Shown in pieces: positions 27,413-41,270 of a stretch of DNA of 64,000 bases (the stretch's first letter is position 1; each line of letters begins with the position of its first letter). The stretch is from Spiribacter roseus (GTDB taxonomy: Bacteria; Pseudomonadota; Gammaproteobacteria; Nitrococcales; Nitrococcaceae). The notes under the pieces are model-generated. The model worked only from the letters and a program-made list of their open reading frames with translations. It was not told the origin of the DNA and searched no databases. The translations under genes were made by a program, and so were the position numbers. The stretch lies in NCBI RefSeq assembly GCF_002813635.1, contig NZ_CP016382.1, forward strand, positions 1,364,001-1,428,000, written 5' to 3'.

Positions 27413-28359
27413 CCCCACCACCCCGATATACCGGCGGCGCCCTGCCCCCCGCAGGCCCGGGCGATCGCCGCGTCACCGGGCTGCAGGCCGCCAAGCGCGT
27501 ACACGGGCAGCGTCGCGTCCGCCACCCACTGCGCGAACGTGTCCCAGCCGAGTGGCGCCGCATCGGGATGACTCGCGGTGGGCTGGACCGGGCTGAGAAC
27601 GGCGAAGTCCGCATCGCATGCCGCGGCCTGCCGGAGCGCCTCGGGGCTGTGGCATGAGGCCGCCACGCGATAGTCCGCGGGCAGTGGCCGGGATGAGCAG
27701 GCGGCCAACTGAGCGGCATTCATGTGCAGTCCGGCAGCCCCGATCTCACGAACCTCGGCGGCGGTCCCGTTGATCATCAGCGACGCGCCCGCGGCCCGGC
27801 AGCGTGCCAGCGCCTCCCGCGCGAGGGCCCGCCTTGCCGCTGCGTCCAGGCGGACGCGGAATACGATCATGGTGGCACCCGCCGCCAGTGTCCGGTCGAG
27901 TGCCGACAACCACTCGGCCGGATCGTCACAGTCGCGGCTGATCACGTAATGGCGGGGCAACTGAAGCGCGGTGATGATGGGTCGGTTGGCCACCGGAAAC
28001 TCGGCCGGCTCGAGGGCTTCGGGGGCCAGCCAGCGCAGGGGCTGGCCTTCGCGGCCGGTCGGCGTGCCGCGCCACTCCACCGCGCGGACCTGCAGCCGCA
28101 CCCGACGATCGGCATAGTCATGGGCGATCTCGATGAGTGGTTCGGTGTCCAGCACCTGTATACCCAGCTCCTCATCGAGTTCACGGGCCAGCGCCGCCTC
28201 CACCGACTCGCCGGCATCGACCTTGCCACCGGGAAACTCCCAGCGCTCGCCCTGATGGCGATGGGCGGCGCGCCGGCTGATCAGGATCCGGCCCCGATGG
28301 TCGCGGATCACGCCCACCGCCACCGACAGCCGGGTCCGGTCAGCTGCGGTACTCGGCAT
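27355..28359 (-). CDS. Nudix (MutT-like) hydrolase fused to a ThiE/TENI-like domain
   Basis: A 334-residue two-domain protein. Residues about 8-135 form a MutT-type Nudix domain with the full box G45-x5-E51-x7-R59-E60-L61-x-E63-E64-x-G66, so 8-oxo-dGTP or related nucleotide hydrolysis is likely. Residues about 145-315 resemble thiamine-phosphate synthase (ThiE/TenI): [45 protein letters not shown]. The role of that domain in this known fusion is unclear. The start is the ATG at 28357-28359, overlapping argJ by 20 bases. A Ser/Gly-rich tail runs antisense into yacG. Confidence 0.88.
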   Translation of the reverse strand: MPSTAADRTRLSVAVGVIRDHRGRILISRRAAHRHQGERWEFPGGKVDAGESVEAALARELDEELGIQVLDTEPLIEIAHDYADRRVRLQVRAVEWRGTPTGREGQPLRWLAPEALEPAEFPVANRPIITALQLPRHYVISRDCDDPAEWLSALDRTLAAGATMIVFRVRLDAAARRALAREALARCRAAGASLMINGTAAEVREIGAAGLHMNAAQLAACSSRPLPADYRVAASCHSPEALRQAAACDADFAVLSPVQPTASHPDAAPLGWDTFAQWVADATLPVYALGGLQPGDAAIARACGGQGAAGISGWWGQASASSSSPSGMAGSPGI

Positions 28360-29551
28360 TGATGCGGACGTAGTCATAGGAGAAGTCACAGGTCCAGACC
28401 GTCGCGGCCTGCCCGCCGCGGTCCAGATCGATGACCACCGGGACATGGTCGGCCGCCATGCGACGGGCGGCCAGCGCCTCGTCGTAGTCCGGACTCAACC
28501 CGCCGGCGGCGACAATGGGGCAGTCATCGATGGCGATGCGGACGCGGTCGACGTCCAGGTCCTCCACCCCGGCACGACCCACGGCGGCCAGGATCCGGCC
28601 CCAGTTGGGATCGGCGGCGAACAGTGCGGTCTTGAACAGGGGGGATTCGGCGACGCTGAAGGCGACCCGCTCAGCCTCGCCAATACTCCGTGCACCGGTC
28701 ACCTGAATCGCCGCATCCCGTGTCGCTCCCTCGCCGTCGGCGACGATCTCCCGCGCCAGTGCGATACACAGATCGGTCAGGGCCTCGGCAAACAGCTGGC
28801 GGTCGCTGTCCGCCTCCAGGGCCACCCCACTGGCACCCGTGGCCATCAACATGCAGGCATCGTTGGTGGATGTATCACCGTCAACGGTGATGCGGTTGAA
28901 GCTGACCGCCACCGCCCCGCGCAGAAGCTGGCGCAGCGCCGCAGTGGAGATCTGCGCATCCGTGGCGACATACGCGAGCATGGTCGCCATGTCCGGCCGG
29001 ATCATCCCCGACCCCTTGGCAATGCCGGTGAGCGTAACCTCGCCACCGCTCAGGGCAAGCCGCTGACTGCGTCCCTTGGGACGCGTGTCAGTGGTGCGTA
29101 TCGCATCGGCGGCCAGCGCCCAATGATCGGGCTGCAGGCCCTCGAGCGCGGCGGGCAGGGCGGCATCGATGCGCGTCGCGGGCAGGGGCTCGCCAATGAC
29201 GCCGGTGGAAAACGGAATGACCTGACTCGCGCGGCAGCCGGCGTGCCCGGCCAGGGCGGCGCAGTTCTGTCGGGCGGCCTGATCGCCGGCCGGGCCCGTG
29301 CCGGCATTAGCATTCCCGGTATTGATCAGCAGGTAACGCGGCTGGTCATCACGCAGGTTGCTTTCAGCGAGTCGCACCGGCGCGGCGCGGAACAGATTGC
29401 GGGTGAAGACCCCGGCCACCCGGGTACCGGGCTGCAGGGCCATCACCACCAGATCATTGGCGCCGGCCTTGCGGACGCCGGCCTCGGCCACGCCCAGCTG
29501 AACCCCGGCGACGGGATGCAGGTGCGGTAACTCGGACTGGGCAACGGCCAT
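28340..29551 (-). CDS. argJ: ArgJ, glutamate N-acetyltransferase / amino-acid acetyltransferase
   Basis: ArgJ recycles the acetyl group in arginine synthesis (N-acetylornithine plus glutamate). It is made as a precursor that cuts itself. In this 403-residue protein the predicted break is A189|T190 in IRPDMATMLAY, which makes T190 the nucleophile of the beta chain. GKGSGMI-like (AKGSGMIRPD) and GDTSTNDAC (VDGDTSTNDACML) segments are conserved. Whether it also uses acetyl-CoA cannot be told from sequence. It lies 14 bases after secA on the same strand, the usual neighbour order (secA-argJ-mutT). Confidence 0.95.
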   Translation of the reverse strand: MAVAQSELPHLHPVAGVQLGVAEAGVRKAGANDLVVMALQPGTRVAGVFTRNLFRAAPVRLAESNLRDDQPRYLLINTGNANAGTGPAGDQAARQNCAALAGHAGCRASQVIPFSTGVIGEPLPATRIDAALPAALEGLQPDHWALAADAIRTTDTRPKGRSQRLALSGGEVTLTGIAKGSGMIRPDMATMLAYVATDAQISTAALRQLLRGAVAVSFNRITVDGDTSTNDACMLMATGASGVALEADSDRQLFAEALTDLCIALAREIVADGEGATRDAAIQVTGARSIGEAERVAFSVAESPLFKTALFAADPNWGRILAAVGRAGVEDLDVDRVRIAIDDCPIVAAGGLSPDYDEALAARRMAADHVPVVIDLDRGGQAATVWTCDFSYDYVRINAEYRS

Positions 29552-29565
29552 CGTGGATGTCCCCG

Positions 29566-32301
<2,736 letters not shown>

Positions 32302-32372
32302 GCCGATCCAATGCGCTTTAGAATGAACGCATCACTATAGCGCATCGGACGCGGGAAAATCAGGAGTCGGCG

Positions 32373-32840
32373 ATGAGCGAGCGCAGGGCCGGCGGCCCCG
32401 GCCGCCTACAGGGAATCATGCGGCGATCGAGCAGCGACATGAAGGCCATCCGGCGCCAGACCGCCCTGCTCGAGCGGGCGACGCGCACACTCAACGGCGC
32501 CCTGCCCGGGCGCCTGCACGGCCACTGGCAGGTCGCCGCCCTGTCCACCGATGCGCTGATCGTGACCGCCGAGAGCTCGGCATGGGCGACGCCGCTGCGC
32601 GCCTATCAATCGGCGCTGCTGGCTACGGCCGGCGAATCCCTGGGGGTGCGGCCGGCCCGACTGCAGATCCGCCTGGCCACACCTCCCCCGGCGAGACCGC
32701 CGCGGCGTCGGAGTGCCACCCTGAGCGATGAGACGGCCCGGCACCTGGAATCCGCCGCCCGCGGCATGGACGACGAGCGTCTCGCCGAGTCGCTGCGACG
32801 CCTGGCCTCACGCCGTCGTGGCGCCTCAGGTGACGGGTAG
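32373..32840 (+). CDS. DUF721 protein, possible DciA-type helicase-loading factor
   Basis: A 155-residue basic protein of the DUF721/DciA family. The domain lies at about 25-100 ([42 protein letters not shown]). The C-terminal part is Arg-rich and probably disordered. DciA proteins load or support DnaB helicase in bacteria lacking DnaC; for this protein that role is inferred from the domain and from the position beside lpxC/secA. It is divergent from secA, and its end overlaps the lpxC 3' end by 15 bases. Confidence 0.8.
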   Translation: MSERRAGGPGRLQGIMRRSSSDMKAIRRQTALLERATRTLNGALPGRLHGHWQVAALSTDALIVTAESSAWATPLRAYQSALLATAGESLGVRPARLQIRLATPPPARPPRRRSATLSDETARHLESAARGMDDERLAESLRRLASRRRGASGDG

Positions 32841-33743
32841 CGGCTGATCGTAGGTGATCGGCGCCACCTCGTCGCCCTCGAAGGTCACCTCTTCCCAGGC
32901 ATCGCGTTCGACCAGCAGCTTGCGCAGCAGTCGATTGTTGAGCTCGTGGCCCGACTTGTAGCCGTGAAAGGCGCCGATCAGGCTGCGGTTGAGCTGATAG
33001 AGATCGCCGATGGCATCCAGGATCTTATGCTTGGCGAACTCATTCTGGTACCGCAGGCCATCCTCGTTGAGCACCCGGTAGTCATCGACCACGATGGCAT
33101 TGTCGAGACTGCCCCCCAGCGCGAGGTTGTTCTGGCGCAGGTACTCGATGTCGCGCATGAAGCCGAAGGTACGGGCGCGGCTGACCTCCTTGACGAACGA
33201 GGTGGATGAGAAGTCGACCTCGGCCGTGCGCTCGCCGGCCCGGAACACCGGGTGATCGAACTCGAGGGTGTAACTCACCTTGAAGCCGTCATGAGGCGCG
33301 AAACTGACGCGCTTGCCGTCCGGCTCCTCGATGGTCAGCGGGCGGGTGATGCGCACGAACCGCTTGGGAGCGGCCTGCTCGAGGGTCCCGGCCGAGCGGA
33401 TCAGAAACACGAAGGGCCCGGCACTGCCGTCCATGATCGGCACTTCCGGTGCCGAGAGGTCGATGTAGGCATTGTCGATGCCCAGCCCCGCCATGGCCGA
33501 GAGCAGATGCTCGACCGTGGCGACACGCACGCCATCCCGGCTCAGACAGGTCGAGAGCACGGTATCGGCCACATTCTCCGGATCGGCGGCAATCTCGACG
33601 ACCGGGTCAAGGTCGATCCGACAGAAGCGGATGCCGGTATTGGCCGGTGCCGGGCGCAGGGTCAGGTAGACCTTCTCCCCCGTGTGGAGCCCGACACCGG
33701 TCGCCCGGATGCTGTTTTTGAGCGTGCGTTGTCGAATCATCAA
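32826..33743 (-). CDS. lpxC: LpxC, UDP-3-O-acyl-N-acetylglucosamine deacetylase
   Basis: The committed zinc-dependent step of lipid A synthesis. The 305 residues hold zinc ligands in [15 protein letters not shown] (His near 79) and [11 protein letters not shown] (His and Asp near 238-242), and the active-site loop [15 protein letters not shown]. It is the last gene of the dcw region, 72 bases after ftsZ, so it may also have its own promoter. Confidence 0.97.
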   Translation of the reverse strand: MMIRQRTLKNSIRATGVGLHTGEKVYLTLRPAPANTGIRFCRIDLDPVVEIAADPENVADTVLSTCLSRDGVRVATVEHLLSAMAGLGIDNAYIDLSAPEVPIMDGSAGPFVFLIRSAGTLEQAAPKRFVRITRPLTIEEPDGKRVSFAPHDGFKVSYTLEFDHPVFRAGERTAEVDFSSTSFVKEVSRARTFGFMRDIEYLRQNNLALGGSLDNAIVVDDYRVLNEDGLRYQNEFAKHKILDAIGDLYQLNRSLIGAFHGYKSGHELNNRLLRKLLVERDAWEEVTFEGDEVAPITYDQPLPVT

Positions 33744-33779
33744 CCCTGTCCAGAAAAGTGCGCGGCAAATTAGCGTTGC

Positions 33780-33788
33780 AGCATAGCA
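33780..33788 (-). promoter_or_regulatory. Candidate extended -10 promoter of lpxC
   Basis: On the minus strand TGC-TATGCT gives an extended -10 (TGn plus 4 of 6 to TATAAT) about 37 bases before the lpxC ATG, in the ftsZ-lpxC gap. No -35 of quality is visible. Confidence 0.35.
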
Positions 33789-33815
33789 GAAACCCGGCCC
33801 ACCCGGCAGGCTCGG

Positions 33816-34970
33816 TCAGTCGGCCTGGCGGCGGAGAAACGCCGGAATATCCAGGTATTCCATGTCGCTACCCGCTGCGGCAGTATTGCTGCCGTTGGCA
33901 CTCCACTGACGGGCTGCCGGCCGTTCGGGGGTCTCGCTGGCCGGATCACCACTCGCCGCCTTACGCGGAACCAGCCGTGCGGCCGGCGCCGCCTCGGGCT
34001 CCTGCGCCGGGCGATCAGCGGCCAGGCCGGTCGCCACCACCGTGACCCGGATCTCGCCCTCGAGCTCGGGATCGATCACGGTGCCCACTACGACGGTCGC
34101 CTCGTCCGAGGCAAACTCCTTGACGGCATTACCCACTTCATCGAACTCGCCGATGGACAGGTCCAGCCCCGCGGTCACATTCACCAGCACGCCATTGGCG
34201 CCGGCGATATTGGCATCCTCGAGCAGCGGGCAGGCAATGGCCCGTTCGGCGGCCTCGCGCGCCCGGCCCTCGCCGCTGGACTCACCGGATCCCATCACCG
34301 CCATGCCCATCTCGGACATGACCGTGCGCACGTCAGCGAAGTCGACGTTGATCAGGCCGGGGCGTGTGATGAGCTCGGCAATGCCCTTGACGGCCCCGAG
34401 CAGGACATCGTTGGCCGACTTGAACGCGTTCAGCAGCGTCAGCTCCTGACCCAGCACCGCAAGCAGCTTTTCGTTGGGGATGGTGATCAGCGAGTCGACC
34501 TCACGCTCGAGCTCGCGGATCCCCTCCTCGGCCACGCTCATGCGCTTCTTGCCCTCGAACGGGAACGGCTTGGTGACCACGGCCACCGTCAGCACGCCCA
34601 TTTCGCGGGCGATCTGCGCCACCACCGGCGCCGCCCCGGTGCCGGTCCCGCCGCCCATGCCGGCGGTGATGAACACCATGTCGGCGCCTTCCAGCACCTC
34701 GGCGATCCGCTCCCGGTCGTGATCGGCGGCCTCGCGGCCGACCTGCGGATGGGCCCCGGCGCCCAGCCCCTTGGTGATGCCCTGACCCAGCTGCAGCGTG
34801 GTCCGGGCCGAGCTGTTACGCAGTGCCTGGGCATCGGTGTTGGCGCAGATGAAATCCACCCCGTCCACATCGGCGGCGACCATGTGCTGCACGGCGTTGC
34901 CGCCGCCACCGCCGACGCCGACGACCTTGATGACCGCATTCTGGTTGTAGCTATCCATTAACTCGAACAT
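33816..34970 (-). CDS. ftsZ: FtsZ, tubulin-like cell-division GTPase
   Basis: FtsZ polymerises into the cytokinetic ring. The 384 residues show [12 protein letters not shown] near 17-27, the tubulin signature GGGTGTG (106-112) and the T7-loop region [12 protein letters not shown] variable linker (about 318-368) follows. The conserved C-terminal peptide [14 protein letters not shown] binds FtsA and ZapD; the zapD gene is elsewhere in this window. It lies 22 bases after ftsA. Confidence 0.98.
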   Translation of the reverse strand: MFELMDSYNQNAVIKVVGVGGGGGNAVQHMVAADVDGVDFICANTDAQALRNSSARTTLQLGQGITKGLGAGAHPQVGREAADHDRERIAEVLEGADMVFITAGMGGGTGTGAAPVVAQIAREMGVLTVAVVTKPFPFEGKKRMSVAEEGIRELEREVDSLITIPNEKLLAVLGQELTLLNAFKSANDVLLGAVKGIAELITRPGLINVDFADVRTVMSEMGMAVMGSGESSGEGRAREAAERAIACPLLEDANIAGANGVLVNVTAGLDLSIGEFDEVGNAVKEFASDEATVVVGTVIDPELEGEIRVTVVATGLAADRPAQEPEAAPAARLVPRKAASGDPASETPERPAARQWSANGSNTAAAGSDMEYLDIPAFLRRQAD

Positions 34971-34992
34971 TGCTTCACCCTCCGTCGATGAA

Positions 34993-36234
34993 TCAGAAAT
35001 TTCCCTTGAACCAGTCCCTCATCCGGCCCCATACCGCCGTGAAGCCCTGGGCTCCGCCGGCTGAGAGTTCCGGACGCGATTCGTCACGGTGTTGCCAGCC
35101 GCCATGCAGCAGACCGACGCCCGTGGAGTAGATGGGGTTGCGGACGACATCCGTCAGCCCCGTCATGTGTTGCGGTAGCCCCAGACGCACCGGGGTGTGG
35201 AAGACCTCCTCAGCGAGATCCACCGCGCCTTCCATCTTCGAGCTGCCGCCGGTCAGCACGACGCCGGCGGCAATCAGATCCTCGAACCCACTCCGCCGGA
35301 GTTCCGCCTGGACCAGCGTCATGAGCTCCTCGTAGCGGGGCTCGACGACCTCGGCAAGGGTCTGGCGGGACAGCCGCCGCGGCGGGCGATCTCCCACCGA
35401 GGCCACCTCGATGGTCTCGTTACTGGTCGCAAGCTGGGACAGTGCGCAGGCGTAGCGCATCTTGATGTCCTCGGCGTGCTGGGTGGGCGTGCGCAGCGCC
35501 ACCGCAATGTCGTTGGTGACCTGGTCGCCGGCAATGGGAATCACCGCGGTATGACGGATGGCGCCATCGGTGAATACCGCGATGTCGGTGGTGCCGCCGC
35601 CGATGTCCACCAGACAGACGCCCAGTTCCTTTTCGTCCTCGGTCAGCACGGCGTGGCTCGACGCCAGCTGCTCGAGGATCACATCGTCCACCTCAAGCCC
35701 GCAGCGCCGGATGCACTTGACGATGTTCTGGGCGGCGCTGACCGCACCGGTCACCATGTGGACCTTGGCCTCGAGACGCACACCGGACATCCCCACCGGT
35801 TCCCGGACGCCTTCCTGACTGTCGATGATGTACTCCTGCGGCAGGGTGTGGAGGATCTCCTGATCCGCGGGAATGGCCACGGCCCGCGCCGCGTCGAGGA
35901 CCCGCTCGACATCGCTGCGGGTCACCTCACGGTCCTTGATGGCGACGATGCCGTGGGAGTTGAGCGAGCGCACATGGCTGCCGGCGATGCCCACATAGAC
36001 CGAGTGGATCTGGCAGCCGGCCATGAGCTCGGCCTCCTCCACCGCACGCTGGATGGACTGGACCGTGGACTCGATATTGACCACGACGCCCTTTTTCAGG
36101 CCCCGCGAGCGGTGCGAACCGATGCCGATCACCTCGACATCGCCGCCCGCCTGCATCTCACCCACAATCGCCACGACCTTCGAAGTGCCGATATCCAGGC
36201 CCACCAGCAGATTGCGTTCCTGTTTTTTTGTCAT
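34993..36234 (-). CDS. ftsA: FtsA, actin-like division protein
   Basis: FtsA tethers FtsZ to the membrane and recruits later division proteins. The 413 residues have [15 protein letters not shown] at 12-26, the SHMA/1C insert region, the phosphate-2 motif [13 protein letters not shown], and a C-terminal amphipathic stretch [12 protein letters not shown] for membrane binding. The start is the ATG at 36232-36234, 4 bases after the ftsQ stop; the longer open frame upstream lies in ftsQ. Confidence 0.97.
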   Translation of the reverse strand: MTKKQERNLLVGLDIGTSKVVAIVGEMQAGGDVEVIGIGSHRSRGLKKGVVVNIESTVQSIQRAVEEAELMAGCQIHSVYVGIAGSHVRSLNSHGIVAIKDREVTRSDVERVLDAARAVAIPADQEILHTLPQEYIIDSQEGVREPVGMSGVRLEAKVHMVTGAVSAAQNIVKCIRRCGLEVDDVILEQLASSHAVLTEDEKELGVCLVDIGGGTTDIAVFTDGAIRHTAVIPIAGDQVTNDIAVALRTPTQHAEDIKMRYACALSQLATSNETIEVASVGDRPPRRLSRQTLAEVVEPRYEELMTLVQAELRRSGFEDLIAAGVVLTGGSSKMEGAVDLAEEVFHTPVRLGLPQHMTGLTDVVRNPIYSTGVGLLHGGWQHRDESRPELSAGGAQGFTAVWGRMRDWFKGNF

Positions 36235-36238
36235 TGAC

Positions 36239-36949
36239 TCATTCCTCGTCCTGCCACCGCAGGGCAAATCCATCGGGGTAGCGCAGATCGGCCACCGCCG
36301 GCTGTCGTTGATCGGTCTCGGGCAACTGCTGCCAGGCGGCGACAAAGCGCGCCAGGCGGGCGTCGACCGAGTCGCGGCCCAGACGCACGACCCCGCCACC
36401 GTCGAGTGTCAGCGTCCAAGCCCGACGCTCGTTCAGCGTCAGCGCCACGGCCTTCAGAGAGACTGACTCGAGCCGGGCCTGCAGCGCCCGATAACGGGCG
36501 AGCACCCGCTCGGCACTGCCCGGCGGACCGGCCAGGGCCGGTAGCGCCAGATCCGGCAGCGGACTGGGCCGGAACAGGTCGGCATCGGCGTTCATCAGCG
36601 CGCCCTCCCCCCAGATCGCCACTGCCTGATGTGCATCGATGGTGACCCGCAGGGCATCCGGCCAGACCCGCCGGACCGTCGCCGTGGCCACCCATGGCCG
36701 CGACTCGACCGCCTCGCGGATCGCGGTCACGTCGGCGGTCAGCAACCCGCCCTGCAGCGATCCACTCAGCGCCGCGCGCAGCTCCGAGGCCTGCAGGCGC
36801 GCCAGTTCGCCGTCGAAGCCGATCCGCTCGAGGGGCAGCAACGGCCCCACCCAGCCCCGGTCGAGGGCATGCAGGGCGCCGGCGCCGAGTGCCGTCAGGC
36901 ATCCCAGCAACAGCAACAGCGCCGCGCGTTGGCTCACAAAACCGCTCAC
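36239..36949 (-). CDS. ftsQ: FtsQ, division protein with POTRA domain
   Basis: FtsQ links early and late divisome proteins through FtsB and FtsL. The 236 residues have a short cytoplasmic tail, one helix (about 9-28), a POTRA domain near 40-110 (IGFDGELARLQASELRAAL...RPWVATATVRRVWPDALRV) and a beta domain. Another open frame covers the same bases, but only this one shows FtsQ features. It overlaps ddl by ATGA. Confidence 0.94.
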   Translation of the reverse strand: MSGFVSQRAALLLLLGCLTALGAGALHALDRGWVGPLLPLERIGFDGELARLQASELRAALSGSLQGGLLTADVTAIREAVESRPWVATATVRRVWPDALRVTIDAHQAVAIWGEGALMNADADLFRPSPLPDLALPALAGPPGSAERVLARYRALQARLESVSLKAVALTLNERRAWTLTLDGGGVVRLGRDSVDARLARFVAAWQQLPETDQRQPAVADLRYPDGFALRWQDEE

Positions 36950-37887
36950 TGCCCGTCACCATGCCTCCAGCTCGTCAGCAGAATCCGCGCCACCAGCTCG
37001 TGCGTCCCGATCCCGGCGGATGCGGCCGCAGCGGGCACCAGCGAGTGATCGGTCATGCCCGGGATGGTGTTCACCTCGAGCAGCCACAGACCGCCCTGGG
37101 AATCCGCCATGACATCCACACGCCCCCAGCCGCAGGCGCCGATAGCGGCAAAAGCGCGACGCGCCAGCTGCGCCATCCGGGCCTCGGCCGCCACGTCCAG
37201 ACCGCAGGGCAGGACCATCCGCGTGGACTCGGACTGGTACTTGGCGCGGTAGTCATAAAACGGTTCATCCACCTCGATGCGAATGGCGGGCAGGTCGCGG
37301 TCCGCCAGCAGCGCAAGCGTGTATTCGGGGCCGTCGATGCAGCGCTCGACCAGCGCCGCCCCACCAAACGCCCGCGCCTGCTCGGCCGCCGCGGCCAGGT
37401 CGGCGCCGCGATCCACCCGGGTCGTGCCCATGCTTGACCCCTCACGCAGCGGCTTGACGAAAAGCGGCAGCCCCAGCGCCTCGACCACCGCCTGCGGGTC
37501 GTCGCCATGCCGCAGCACACGGAAGGCCGGCGTGGGCAGGTCCATCGCCTGCCAGATGCATTTACTGCGCAGCTTGTCCATGCCGAGGGCCGAGGCCAGC
37601 ACGCCGCTGCCGGTGTAGGGGATGCCCATGGCCTCCAGCGCACCCTGCATCACGCCATCCTCGCCGCCCGGCCCGTGCAGGGCGATGAACGCGCGGTCAT
37701 AGTCCGCAAGGGCCGCCACCGGGCGCTCGGCGGGGTCAAAGGCCGTGGCCTCGACCCCCATCGCCTGCAGCGCCGCCAGGCACTCGCCGCCGCTGGCCAG
37801 TGAGATTTCGCGCTCCGCCGAGTGGCCGCCCATCAGCACCGCCACCCGGCCGGGATCATGCCCCTGGAGGTGTGCATCAAGCGTCAT
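36946..37887 (-). CDS. ddl: Ddl, D-alanine--D-alanine ligase
   Basis: An ATP-grasp enzyme making D-Ala-D-Ala for the peptidoglycan stem peptide. The 313 residues include VLMGGHSAEREISLASG near 16-32, HGPGGEDGVMQGALEAMGIPYTG-like sequence near 75-95, KPLREGSSMG and EVNTIPGMTDHSLVP. The ATG at 37885-37887 overlaps murB by 11 bases. Its position between murB and ftsQ is that of ddlB. Confidence 0.96.
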   Translation of the reverse strand: MTLDAHLQGHDPGRVAVLMGGHSAEREISLASGGECLAALQAMGVEATAFDPAERPVAALADYDRAFIALHGPGGEDGVMQGALEAMGIPYTGSGVLASALGMDKLRSKCIWQAMDLPTPAFRVLRHGDDPQAVVEALGLPLFVKPLREGSSMGTTRVDRGADLAAAAEQARAFGGAALVERCIDGPEYTLALLADRDLPAIRIEVDEPFYDYRAKYQSESTRMVLPCGLDVAAEARMAQLARRAFAAIGACGWGRVDVMADSQGGLWLLEVNTIPGMTDHSLVPAAAASAGIGTHELVARILLTSWRHGDGQ

Positions 37888-38773
37888 GGGACAACGCCTC
37901 CCCGATGATGCGGACCTCGGTCTCCAGGGTGATGCCGTAAACGGCCTGCACGGTGGCCCGGATCCGGTCGATGAGCGCCTCGATGTCGGCCGCGCAGGCC
38001 GCGCCGTCGTGGACGATGAAGTTGGCGTGTTTCTCGGACACCCGGGCGCCGCCCTGGCGGGCCCCCTTGAGCCCGGCCGCCTCGATCAGCCGCGCTGCAT
38101 GATCACCGGGCGGGTTGCGGAACACCGACCCACCACTGGCAATGCCGGTGGGCTGCTTCTCGGCCCGCTCGGCGAGCAGGTCCTTGACCCGCGCCTTGAG
38201 TGCAGCCGGATCACCGCCCGGCTGAAAACGGAAGGTCGCGGCGGTAAACCACTCGCCTTCCATTCCGCGTACCTCGCGATACCCCACGGCGAAGTCGGCG
38301 GGATCACGCTCGCGGAGCGTGCCGTGACGATCGACGGTTTCCACCGATTCCACCTGCGACCAGGTATCACCGCCCCAGGCACCGGCATTCATCGCCAGTG
38401 CGCCGCCGATCGTACCCGGGATGCCGGCAAAGAACGCCGCCCCGACATAACCCCGTCGGCCGCATTCCCGCGCCAGCTTCGCGCAGGGGACACCGGCATC
38501 GACCCGCATCCGCCCGTCGCCCTGATCCTGCAGCGAGGACAATCCCCGGTGCAGGCGGATCACGGTCCCCTGCAGGCCGCCGTCGCGGATCAACAGATTG
38601 CTGCCCAGACCCAGCCAGTGGAACGGCTCGACGGCCTGATCGCTGGCCAGAAAGCGGGCCAGGTCACGGCTGTCCACGGGTTCATAGACCCGCGCCGCGG
38701 GGCCACCGACGCGCCAGGTCGTGTGGCGCGCCATGGGAACGGATTGACGCAGCTGGCCGTGAGCCATCGTCAT
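37877..38773 (-). CDS. murB: MurB, UDP-N-acetylenolpyruvoylglucosamine reductase
   Basis: A flavoenzyme that reduces the MurA product to UDP-MurNAc. The 298 residues show the FAD-binding pattern ([17 protein letters not shown]-type, [24 protein letters not shown]) and the catalytic segments YREV and GSVFRNPPG. It is the short type I/IIa-like form with NTWRVGGPA near the start ([11 protein letters not shown]). It overlaps murC by ATGA. Confidence 0.96.
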   Translation of the reverse strand: MTMAHGQLRQSVPMARHTTWRVGGPAARVYEPVDSRDLARFLASDQAVEPFHWLGLGSNLLIRDGGLQGTVIRLHRGLSSLQDQGDGRMRVDAGVPCAKLARECGRRGYVGAAFFAGIPGTIGGALAMNAGAWGGDTWSQVESVETVDRHGTLRERDPADFAVGYREVRGMEGEWFTAATFRFQPGGDPAALKARVKDLLAERAEKQPTGIASGGSVFRNPPGDHAARLIEAAGLKGARQGGARVSEKHANFIVHDGAACAADIEALIDRIRATVQAVYGITLETEVRIIGEALSHDA

Positions 38774-40200
38774 GACCGCGCCTCCCCGGCCAGCAGCCGC
38801 GGTAGCGCCGTGCCAATGCTGCCGGCACCGAGGGTGATCACCACATCGTCGGGCCGCAGCATGGCCGGCAGGATTGAGATCAGCTCATCGAGGTCACCGA
38901 CGAACACCGGATCCACCTGACCGCGCAGCCGGATGGCGCGGCACAGACTGCGGGCGTCGGCGCCGGGCAGTGGGGCTTCACCGGCGCCGTAGACCTCGGT
39001 GACCAGCAGCAGATCGGCCTCGCCCAGGACCCGCGCGAAGTCGTCAAACAGATCGCGGGTGCGGGTGAATCGATGGGGTTGGAAAATCACCACCAGCCGC
39101 TGTCCCGGCCAGTTACTGCGCAGCGCCTCGGTGACCGCCTCGATCTCGCGGGGATGATGCGCATAGTCGTCCATGAGCAGGCTGCTGCCGCCGGCGACGG
39201 GCAGCCGCCCTAGCTGCTGGAAGCGCCGGCCGATGCCGGCGAACGCCCCGAGGGCCTGCTGAATCGCGGTATCGGCAACATTCAGCGCCCGGGCCACGGC
39301 AATCGCTCCCAGCGCATTGAGCACATTGTGGCGGCCGGGCAGATTGAGGGTGACCGGCATCGGCTCGAATCCCTCGGCCCGCACCGTGAAATGACTGCGG
39401 CCGGCGTCGGCAACGACATCGGTGGCCCGGACGTCGGCGCTGGCGGAAAACCCGTAGGTTCGCACCGGCCGCGCCAGTTCGCCGGCCAGTGAGCGCAGCT
39501 CGGCATCATCGTCGCAGAGCACGGCCAGCCCGTAGAACGGCAGGTGGTGGAGAAACTCGATGAACGTCGCGCGCAGCCGATCGAAATCACCGCCATAGGT
39601 CTCCAGATGGTCGGCATCGATATTGGTGACCACCGCGAGCATCGGGTTGAGATAGAGGAACGAGGCGTCGCTTTCATCCGCCTCGGCAACCAGATAACGG
39701 CCGGTGCCAAGGCGTGCATGACTGGCGGCGCTGTTCAGCCGGCCGCCGATCACGAAGGTCGGATCCAGATCCGCCTCACCGAGGATGCTCGCCACCAGGC
39801 TGGTGGTGGTGGTCTTGCCATGGGTGCCCGCCACCGCAATACCAAACCGGAAGCGCATCAGCTCGGCGAGCATCTCGGCGCGTGGGACCACGGGCACCCG
39901 CGCGGCCCGGGCGGCGATCACCTCGGGATTGTCTTCGGTGACGGCGCTGGAGATGACCACCGCATCGGCGTCACGCACCTGCTCGGCCCGATGCCCGATG
40001 GCGATGCCCGCACCCAGACCGCGGAGATGCTCGATCACGGCATTCTCACGCAGATCCGAACCGCTGACCGTGTAGCCCAGGTTGAGCAGGACTTCGGCGA
40101 TGCCGCCCATGCCGGCTCCGCCGACGCCCACAAAATGCAGACGCTGGACCGGGCCCATGGCGCCGGGGCCACCCGGGGTCTGGGGCTGCAGGCTGGTCAT
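38770..40200 (-). CDS. murC: MurC, UDP-N-acetylmuramate--L-alanine ligase
   Basis: MurC adds L-Ala to UDP-MurNAc. The 476 residues have an N-terminal nucleotide fold ([16 protein letters not shown]), the ATP loop [15 protein letters not shown] near 124, [11 protein letters not shown] and [11 protein letters not shown] in the C-terminal domain. It overlaps murG by ATGA on one side and murB on the other. Confidence 0.97.
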   Translation of the reverse strand: MTSLQPQTPGGPGAMGPVQRLHFVGVGGAGMGGIAEVLLNLGYTVSGSDLRENAVIEHLRGLGAGIAIGHRAEQVRDADAVVISSAVTEDNPEVIAARAARVPVVPRAEMLAELMRFRFGIAVAGTHGKTTTTSLVASILGEADLDPTFVIGGRLNSAASHARLGTGRYLVAEADESDASFLYLNPMLAVVTNIDADHLETYGGDFDRLRATFIEFLHHLPFYGLAVLCDDDAELRSLAGELARPVRTYGFSASADVRATDVVADAGRSHFTVRAEGFEPMPVTLNLPGRHNVLNALGAIAVARALNVADTAIQQALGAFAGIGRRFQQLGRLPVAGGSSLLMDDYAHHPREIEAVTEALRSNWPGQRLVVIFQPHRFTRTRDLFDDFARVLGEADLLLVTEVYGAGEAPLPGADARSLCRAIRLRGQVDPVFVGDLDELISILPAMLRPDDVVITLGAGSIGTALPRLLAGEARS

Positions 40201-41270
40201 GCGCTCACCTCCAGGCAGATATCGGCGACCTGCTCGGCCGCCCGCGGGCGTCCGACGTGCCGGGCGTTGGCAGCCATCCGGGCCCGCGTCGCCGGCTCGG
40301 TCAGCAGCGGCCGCAGCACCGCCGCCAGGCCCTCCGCCGAGAGCGCATCGTCGGCGATCATCCGCGCCGCATCGGCCTCCACCAGAAACCGGGCGTTGGC
40401 GCTTTGATGATCGTCCACGGCGTAGGGATACGGCACCAGGATCGCGGCGCGTCCCACCGCCGCCAGTTCCGAGACGGTCAGCGCGCCGGCCCGGCAGATC
40501 ACCACATCGGCGGCGTGATAGGCGCCCGCCATATCATCGATGAAGGCACGGACATCCGCCTCAATGGCCGCCTCGCGATAGCCGGACCGGGCCGTCTCCA
40601 GACTCCGCTCGCCAGCCTGGTGCAGCACCGTCGGCCGCTCCGCCACAGGCAGCCGGGCGAGCGCTTCGGGTACCACCCGGTTGAGGGTGCGCGCCCCGAG
40701 ACTGCCGCCGATCACCAGCAGCCGCGGATGGGGCGCCGCCGGCGCCGGGTCCGTCTCGGCCAGTGCGGTGATGGCACCGCGCACCGGATTGCCGGTAAAG
40801 GTCGTCGCCCGATCACCGGGGAACGTCGCGTCCAGCCCGGTCAGCACGCGAGTGGCCCGCCGCGAGAGCAGCCGATTGGTCAGCCCGGCAATCGCATTCT
40901 GCTCGTGAATGATCAGCGGGATCTTCCGGAGCCAGGTGGCGATGCCTGCCGGCCCCGCCACGTAGCCACCCATTCCCAGGACCGCCCGCGGCCGATGCCG
41001 ACGCAGTACCGCGAGCGTTTCAAAAACCGCCCGCGCCACGATCCACGGCGCCTTGAGCCATCCGGCCCAGCCATTACCGCGCAGGCCCCGCACGGTCACT
41101 GTCTCGAGGGGGATGTCGGCCTGGGGAACCACGCGGGCCTCGAGGCCAAGCGGCGTTCCCAACCAGATCACCGGCACCGACTGCCGGGCGAGGACCTCGG
41201 CCACGGCCAGCGCCGGGAAGACATGCCCGCCGGTGCCACCGGCGATGATCAGGATCGGTCGCGGGGTCAT
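40197..41270 (-). CDS. murG: MurG, lipid II synthase (GlcNAc transferase)
   Basis: MurG transfers GlcNAc to lipid I at the inner face of the membrane. The 357 residues begin with [18 protein letters not shown]. They carry [11 protein letters not shown] in the second Rossmann domain and [24 protein letters not shown] for UDP-GlcNAc binding. The ATG at 41268-41270 overlaps the ftsW stop by ATGA; the open frame upstream is inside ftsW. Confidence 0.97.
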   Translation of the reverse strand: MTPRPILIIAGGTGGHVFPALAVAEVLARQSVPVIWLGTPLGLEARVVPQADIPLETVTVRGLRGNGWAGWLKAPWIVARAVFETLAVLRRHRPRAVLGMGGYVAGPAGIATWLRKIPLIIHEQNAIAGLTNRLLSRRATRVLTGLDATFPGDRATTFTGNPVRGAITALAETDPAPAAPHPRLLVIGGSLGARTLNRVVPEALARLPVAERPTVLHQAGERSLETARSGYREAAIEADVRAFIDDMAGAYHAADVVICRAGALTVSELAAVGRAAILVPYPYAVDDHQSANARFLVEADAARMIADDALSAEGLAAVLRPLLTEPATRARMAANARHVGRPRAAEQVADICLEVSA